NCBI GenBank assembly: GCA_018267615.1
Contig: JAFDYD010000004.1
Coordinates: 115,561-179,560 of the forward strand
Direction: 5' to 3'
Source of the DNA: Bacteroidota bacterium
GTDB taxonomy: Bacteria > Bacteroidota > Bacteroidia > Chitinophagales > Chitinophagaceae
DNA length: 64,000 nucleotides
Below are positions 58,772 to 64,000 of the stretch, piece by piece (within the stretch, counting starts at the first letter, position 1; every line of letters begins with the position of its first letter). Under the pieces are notes generated by a model that saw only the letters and a list, made by a program, of their open reading frames with translations, had not been told where the DNA came from and did no database searches. Both the position numbers and the translations under genes were made by a program.

Positions 58772-59896
58772 ATGAATTTATCTGATCTATATACGACGGC
58801 ATTAGAAGGGAAATTTCTTACAATCGAGGAGGGTGTATTTCTATACGAACATGCACCAATAACCGAACTCATGTATGCCGCAAACGAATTGAGAAAAAAA
58901 CAGGTGCCTCATGGAAAAGTGACTTGGCAGATCGATCGAAATGTAAACACAACCAATGTTTGTATTGCAAATTGTAAATTTTGTAATTTCTATAGAATTC
59001 CTGGTCACCCAGATGCATATATCACGGATATCAATACTTATAAAAGAAAAATCCAAGAGACATTCAAATGGGGCGGAGATCAATTATTATTGCAAGGAGG
59101 ACATCATCCTGAACTTGGATTGGAATTTTACACTTCGCTATTTAGAGAACTGAAAAGTTTATATCCCAATTTAAAATTGCATACGCTGGGGCCGCCAGAA
59201 GTTGCACATATTTGCAAGCTTGAGAAAATGACGCACCATGACGTGTTGGTGGAATTGAAAAAAGCGGGAATGGATTCCCTGCCCGGAGCAGGCGCAGAAA
59301 TATTAGTAGATCGGGTAAGAAGACTTATCAGCAAAGGAAAATGCGGCGCACAGGAATGGCTCGATATTATGCGCGAAGCACATAAATTAAACATCACCAC
59401 TTCCGCGACAATGATGTTCGGGCATGTTGAAACTATTGAAGAGCGGTTTGAACATCTTGCAAAAATTCGACAGGTGCAATCGGAAAAACCGAAAGATGCA
59501 AAAGGATTTTTGGCTTTTATACCATGGACTTTCCAGGATGTTGATACATTGCTGACGCGCATTCGTGGTGTGCATAACCTGACAACACCTGATGAATATA
59601 TCCGCATGATTGCGCTGAGCAGGCTGATGCTTCCTAACGTAAAAAATATTCAGGCCTCATGGCTCACTGTTGGAAAAGAGACAGCACAAATTTGTCTTCA
59701 TGCCGGCGCCAACGATTTTGGTAGTATTATGCTTGAAGAAAACGTTGTGAGTGCTGCAGGGGCACCTCATCGATTTACCAGTAAGAGCATTCAAAAAGCT
59801 ATTGCTGAAGCCGGTTTTGAACCTCAATTGCGCAATCAACAATATGAATTTCGCGAGCTGCCTGCCGCAATAGAAGAACAGGTAATCGACTATTAG
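58772..59896 (+). CDS. mqnC: Cyclic dehypoxanthinyl futalosine synthase
   Basis: The 374-residue radical SAM enzyme has CIANCKFCNFYR (the Cys-x3-Cys-x2-Cys cluster motif) and QLLLQGGHHPELGLEFY, then LPGAGAEILVDRVR and MMFGHVETIEERFEHL, with a conserved C-terminal region through SKSIQKAIAEAGFEPQLRNQQYEFRE. It makes the spiro intermediate in the futalosine route to menaquinone. Other mqn genes are not in the window. Menaquinone feeds the cyd oxidase in this genome. It is divergent from the aspartic protease gene. Confidence 0.93.
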   Translation: MNLSDLYTTALEGKFLTIEEGVFLYEHAPITELMYAANELRKKQVPHGKVTWQIDRNVNTTNVCIANCKFCNFYRIPGHPDAYITDINTYKRKIQETFKWGGDQLLLQGGHHPELGLEFYTSLFRELKSLYPNLKLHTLGPPEVAHICKLEKMTHHDVLVELKKAGMDSLPGAGAEILVDRVRRLISKGKCGAQEWLDIMREAHKLNITTSATMMFGHVETIEERFEHLAKIRQVQSEKPKDAKGFLAFIPWTFQDVDTLLTRIRGVHNLTTPDEYIRMIALSRLMLPNVKNIQASWLTVGKETAQICLHAGANDFGSIMLEENVVSAAGAPHRFTSKSIQKAIAEAGFEPQLRNQQYEFRELPAAIEEQVIDY

Positions 59897-60019
59897 TAGG
59901 CGAATACATCTAACCTTTAGATTTTCAGGTCTATTTCGTCAAAAACTAAGTGTTTTTTTTAGCGGTTTGAAAACTTAAAATGTTGTTTTCATCGTTTACA
60001 GAGTGAATCCTTTGTGACC

Positions 60020-63000
60020 ATGAAAAGCCCGTTCCGTAAACTCATTCGCATTTCCATCGTATTATTCGCCACAGTGCTCTTGTTCAATTTCTTTGGATAC
60101 TATTTGATGAATAAAAAATCCGCTGAAAATGATGAGCTGACAATTGCGAGAAGTATATCAGGCCGACAGCAAACGCTTAGCCAGGTGATCGCTAAAGATG
60201 CTGTCCTTCTTACCAGTACTCTTCTTACCGATAAACAATCACAAACGCTAAAAGATACGCTCGCTACAGTTCTTTCTACATTTCAACACCAGCAGGAAAC
60301 ATTGCAACATCAGATAGAGCAAACAAAATTGCCGGTTCCGCAATCTGTTTTCCAGATCAGGTTATTATTTTCTACCATCAAGCCTTATTATAAAGACATT
60401 ATAGCGATCGGCCAGGAATTGTTGCAGGCAGATTCAAGTCTTTTGCAGATCAACAAACAATTATACGTGAACGCAATGCTGGATAATGAACAGAAGTTTT
60501 TATCCGCAATGAAAGAAATCACCAACCAATATACAGTTATCCTGAATGAAAAAAATAGTGAGAAATCGGCGATTGAAACCGGAAAATTCATTTCGCTCAT
60601 CATCGCAATTATTTGCCTTATCATTCTTGTTCTTGAACCAGCATTTAGGAGAGGTGAACGGAACTATAAAGAATTGCAAAATGCAAGAAATGAATTATTG
60701 CTTGAGAAAACACATCTCGCTTCGATTCTTCAATCGCAAACAAACTACGTCATTCGCATTAATAGAAATGGAAATTTCACCTACGCAAATTCTTCGTTTT
60801 TAAAAACCTTTGATTACACCGCCGAAGAAATTCATGAAACACTTTTCTTCTCAACAATTTTTCCAAAAGATATTTCCCGTTGCAGGCAAATTGCCAATCA
60901 GTGTTGGGAGAACCCGGGAAAAATAGTTGAGCTGTTAATAAGAAAACCGTTCAAAAATTCTAAGCAATACTTGTGGACGAATTGGGAATTTCTTGCATTG
61001 GTGGACGAGCAAGGTCATGTAAAAGAAATCCAGGGAATCGGGGTGAATGTAACAGAAAAAGTTCAAGCGCAGCATGTGAAGGAGGAAGCGATTCAAACTC
61101 TTTCTTACGCGATGACCTATGCGAAAATGGGTTCATGGAAAATGGATTTCAGTACGCAGGAAATTATGCTGAGCAGGGAATACAAAGAACTTCTCTCCAT
61201 CGACGACAATGGTTCGGATAAAATTTTCCTGCAGAATTTTCTCAATGAGTTTGTAGTACCCGAAGATTTACCACAGGCAATAGAAGAATTTGAACAAATT
61301 GTTCTTAATAAGGACCAAAAAGATTATGAATCTTCTTTTTCATTCCGCGTGATCACGAGGCATGGATGGATGAGATATCTTTTTATTAAAGGAAAAGTGA
61401 TTGACGAAAATGCAAGTTTCGGAATCGCACAGGACATCACGGCGCAAAAAGAATCCGAAAACGCATTGGTGAACAGCGAACAGAAATTCAGATTGCTCGC
61501 GGAAAATTCGGAAGATATTATCAGTGTACACGCAGCAGACGGAACAATATGGTATTTATCTCCTTCAGTTACCAATGTGTTGGGTTATGAATTGGATGAT
61601 GTAATGGGCCGGCGTATTCTCGATTTCGTTCATCCCGATGATCATTACAGATTTTTTCCGAAAGACAATGACTCCATATACGACCAGGAAAGCATTATTA
61701 TTCGCTACCGGATTTGTAAAAAAAACGGCTCCTATCTGTGGCTTGAAACTATTGTAAAACCGATCATTGATCAAAATGAAGTGATCAAACTGATTTGTAC
61801 TTCAAGAAATATTACTGAACAAAGAGCAGCCCAGGATAAATTAAAAAAGAAAGACCAGCTTTTGCATGCCGTTGCACAAGCAGCACATTTTCTATTGAGT
61901 AATACTGATCTTAACCAGGCTATCAACGCTTCAATACAAATACTTGGAACCAAGGCGATGGTTGACCGGGTATATGTTTTCCAAAATCATTTTGATGAAG
62001 AAAAACAATCCTGGTTTACCACAGAGGTAAATGAATGGAATGAAAATCATTCCAACATGAGAGTTAATGAATCTTATATGCACAATATTCCTTTTGAGAA
62101 TATTGTAAAAATAATTACTCCGTTGCAGCAAAACCATGCATTCGTGAGTTATAGAAAAGAAGAAAGCGATCCTCAGCTGCTCGAAATTTTCGAGCGGCAA
62201 AATGTGCAGTCATCTCTGGCAATTCCTATTTTTCTCAAAGAAAAATTCTGGGGCTTTGTCGGGTTTGATGAATTTAAAAGTGAAAGACAATGGAGCGAAG
62301 CAGAATTTTCAATCCTTCGTTCATTTGCTGCTTCTCTTTCTGCAGCCATCGAGAGAAAGCAGATTGAAGTGGAATTTGTACAGGCAAAAGAAGTCGCGGA
62401 ATCTGCCAGCCGTGCAAAAAGTGAGTTCCTTGCAAACATGAGTCATGAACTTCGCACACCCATGAACGGTATTATCGGGTTTACGGATCTCGTGCTTACT
62501 ACTGAGTTGCAAAAAACGCAGAGAGATTATCTACAGAATGTAAAAAAATCTGCATATGGTTTGTTGGAGATCATCAATGATATTCTTGACTTTTCAAAAA
62601 TAGAAGCCGGAAAACTATTGATCGATCATACATTATTTAAATTAGATGAATTAATCGAAGAGACAATCGACATTCTCACCGTAAAGGGATTCGAGAAAAA
62701 ATTAGAAATGCTTTATCGTGTTGATCACGATATTCCTTCACAATTATTGGGCGATCCGGTTCGTATCCGCCAGATCATGGTGAATCTGTTGGGGAATGCA
62801 ATTAAGTTCACGAAGGAGGGAGAAATTTTTGTTTCCATTCGTAAAAATGGAGACATGTATTGGAGAGATGATAAAAAGTATTTGAATTTTACGATCCAGG
62901 TGAAAGACACTGGAATTGGTATTGCCAAAGAAAAATTGCAAAAAATATTTGAGAGTTTTACACAGGCAGATAATTCCACTACACGTAAATATGGCGGGAC

Positions 63001-63967
63001 CGGACTCGGACTTGCAATTTCAAAAAGTCTGGCTGAATTGATGCATGGATATTTGACCGTCGACAGCGAGCCAGGAAAAGGAAGTACATTCACATTTCAT
63101 TTACCATTGGAAGTGGTAAATGATCAGCCGGAAGTTTTATTGCAGGCAAAACCCGTTCTTTCAAAAGTGCTGGTGGTGGATGATAACGTAACCAACCTGC
63201 ATCTGATGCAGGAAATTCTTGGGCATTTCCAGATATACAGCGAAACTGCAGCCAACGGTCATAATGCATTGTTGAAAATTTCACAGGCCGAAGAAAGCGG
63301 CCATCCGTTTGATCTTATTATCACCGATCATCATATGCCTGGTATGGATGGGATATCACTGGTAAAAGAAATCAAACACCTTTTTCCCGGCAGCAACAAA
63401 CCATTCATATTAATGCTTTCTTCCCTCGAGAAAAGCATGTATCAATATGAAGCAGACAAATATGGTATCAATAAATTTATTTCCAAGCCGGTGAAGTTGC
63501 ACGAACTCAACAGCACTTTGTTATCTCTCTTCGAAAAAAATCTACAGAACGATTCTCTTCATCCGTCTCTTGAAGTAATTGAAAAAATTTCACAAGCCGC
63601 AAGTATAATGGTAGTGGATGACGATCCTATTAATATTATGCTGATATCAGAAGTGCTGCGCAGAATGGGATTTGAGGTGATCCAAATGTCGAATGGCAGA
63701 GAAGTACTTGAAGCATTACCACATTATGAACCCGTTTTGATTTTTATGGATGTGAACATGCCGGAAATGGATGGCTATACCACAACCAAGCATATACGAA
63801 AATTAGCGGAACCCCAGTGTAATATTCCTATTATCGCTTTAACTGCTGATGCCATGAAAGGCGATCGCGAAAAATGCCTCGAAGCAGGAATGAATAACTA
63901 TATTTCAAAACCATTTAAGATGGAAGAAATAGAAGCGATATTGAAAGAGTATACACTGCTCGTATAA
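60020..63967 (+). CDS. Hybrid sensor histidine kinase with PAS, GAF and two receiver domains
   Basis: The 1315-residue protein (from the ATG at 60020; a GTG two codons upstream is also possible) has TM helices near residues 10-30 and 190-210. A PilJ-type sensory domain ([12 protein letters not shown]) lies between them. Three PAS domains follow (about 235-605), then GAF (about 615-775), HisKA with [10 protein letters not shown] and the phosphoacceptor His at about 810, HATPase with NAIKFTKEG and [12 protein letters not shown]1 ([13 protein letters not shown], Asp in [12 protein letters not shown]) and REC2 ([12 protein letters not shown], Asp in [11 protein letters not shown]). No response-regulator gene follows within the window. 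Confidence 0.92.
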   Translation: MKSPFRKLIRISIVLFATVLLFNFFGYYLMNKKSAENDELTIARSISGRQQTLSQVIAKDAVLLTSTLLTDKQSQTLKDTLATVLSTFQHQQETLQHQIEQTKLPVPQSVFQIRLLFSTIKPYYKDIIAIGQELLQADSSLLQINKQLYVNAMLDNEQKFLSAMKEITNQYTVILNEKNSEKSAIETGKFISLIIAIICLIILVLEPAFRRGERNYKELQNARNELLLEKTHLASILQSQTNYVIRINRNGNFTYANSSFLKTFDYTAEEIHETLFFSTIFPKDISRCRQIANQCWENPGKIVELLIRKPFKNSKQYLWTNWEFLALVDEQGHVKEIQGIGVNVTEKVQAQHVKEEAIQTLSYAMTYAKMGSWKMDFSTQEIMLSREYKELLSIDDNGSDKIFLQNFLNEFVVPEDLPQAIEEFEQIVLNKDQKDYESSFSFRVITRHGWMRYLFIKGKVIDENASFGIAQDITAQKESENALVNSEQKFRLLAENSEDIISVHAADGTIWYLSPSVTNVLGYELDDVMGRRILDFVHPDDHYRFFPKDNDSIYDQESIIIRYRICKKNGSYLWLETIVKPIIDQNEVIKLICTSRNITEQRAAQDKLKKKDQLLHAVAQAAHFLLSNTDLNQAINASIQILGTKAMVDRVYVFQNHFDEEKQSWFTTEVNEWNENHSNMRVNESYMHNIPFENIVKIITPLQQNHAFVSYRKEESDPQLLEIFERQNVQSSLAIPIFLKEKFWGFVGFDEFKSERQWSEAEFSILRSFAASLSAAIERKQIEVEFVQAKEVAESASRAKSEFLANMSHELRTPMNGIIGFTDLVLTTELQKTQRDYLQNVKKSAYGLLEIINDILDFSKIEAGKLLIDHTLFKLDELIEETIDILTVKGFEKKLEMLYRVDHDIPSQLLGDPVRIRQIMVNLLGNAIKFTKEGEIFVSIRKNGDMYWRDDKKYLNFTIQVKDTGIGIAKEKLQKIFESFTQADNSTTRKYGGTGLGLAISKSLAELMHGYLTVDSEPGKGSTFTFHLPLEVVNDQPEVLLQAKPVLSKVLVVDDNVTNLHLMQEILGHFQIYSETAANGHNALLKISQAEESGHPFDLIITDHHMPGMDGISLVKEIKHLFPGSNKPFILMLSSLEKSMYQYEADKYGINKFISKPVKLHELNSTLLSLFEKNLQNDSLHPSLEVIEKISQAASIMVVDDDPINIMLISEVLRRMGFEVIQMSNGREVLEALPHYEPVLIFMDVNMPEMDGYTTTKHIRKLAEPQCNIPIIALTADAMKGDREKCLEAGMNNYISKPFKMEEIEAILKEYTLLV

Positions 63968-64000
63968 AAAAATCTTACTTGAGCAATGAATATTGTGTGT

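Noticed and set aside
63986..64000. Start of a further gene after the hybrid kinase
   Set aside because: An ATG at 63986 has only five codons in the window, too few to support a call.
1..64000. tRNA, rRNA or other structural RNA genes
   Set aside because: No cloverleaf-like arrangement or rRNA segment was recognised by eye in the gaps. A tRNAscan or Rfam run would be needed to be sure.

Overview
The window looks like chromosomal DNA from a member of the Bacteroidota, most likely near the Chitinophagaceae. This is inferred from gene content and signals, not from a search. Pointers are promoter −7 boxes of the TANNTTTG type, little Shine-Dalgarno signal, an E1 alpha-beta fusion dehydrogenase, a cyd oxidase of CydA plus CydB, MqnC of the futalosine menaquinone route, a GH3-type protein, a DUF2480 protein and paired M16 peptidases. 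The content is mostly housekeeping. I saw no insertion sequence, prophage, CRISPR array, rRNA or tRNA.

Layout. 1-5 kb: end of pnuC, a NadR-type ribosylnicotinamide kinase, mtgA, a LysE-type exporter and a GH3 protein. 5-14 kb: a higBA toxin-antitoxin pair, small enzymes (DUF1304, DJ-1, RibD-C), a MarR regulator followed by a GHL10 glycosidase-like protein, DinB, a radical SAM/SPASM protein, a GH25 lysozyme and an SPFH protein. 14-27 kb: an ArsC/Spx-like protein, a UvrD/PcrA helicase, ferritin, DUF1080, a DegT aminotransferase, RpoN, an L,D-transpeptidase, an AI-2E-family transporter, a SixA phosphatase and a glycosyltransferase. 27-38 kb: dnaN divergent from recX, an omega-amidase-type nitrilase with nagA, a redoxin without its cysteines, an S41 protease, thiL, suhB, an aldo/keto reductase and a GT2 glycosyltransferase. 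38-46 kb: mgtE, cydAB, DUF2480 and a PpiD-like foldase. 46-51 kb: nadA, mnmG, ybeY, feoA, nadD. 51-64 kb: an M19 dipeptidase, the E1 fusion, two M16 peptidases, an aspartic protease with PDZ, mqnC and a 1315-residue hybrid histidine kinase.

Two things stand out. (1) The 576-bp gap at 45742-46317 carries several DnaA-box-like nonamers, a TAG trinucleotide run and an A/T-only stretch. About 3 kb away, the mnmG-ybeY junction holds an exact copy of the 16-bp parS site bound by ParB. Together these suggest that the replication origin and centromere region lie here. (2) Long intergenic palindromes with 16-50 bp arms recur at gene ends. Most arms are built from a short word repeated every 8-13 bases. 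Four of them share the outer sequence CTGAAC(C/T)GGGATT, one is a palindrome nested inside another, and two sit between divergent genes where a terminator role does not fit.

NAD metabolism is well represented: pnuC and the NadR-type kinase at the left edge, nadA and nadD around the candidate origin. Cell-wall functions (mtgA, L,D-transpeptidase, GH25) and periplasmic proteolysis (S41, M16, aspartic protease, PpiD) are the other recurrent themes.
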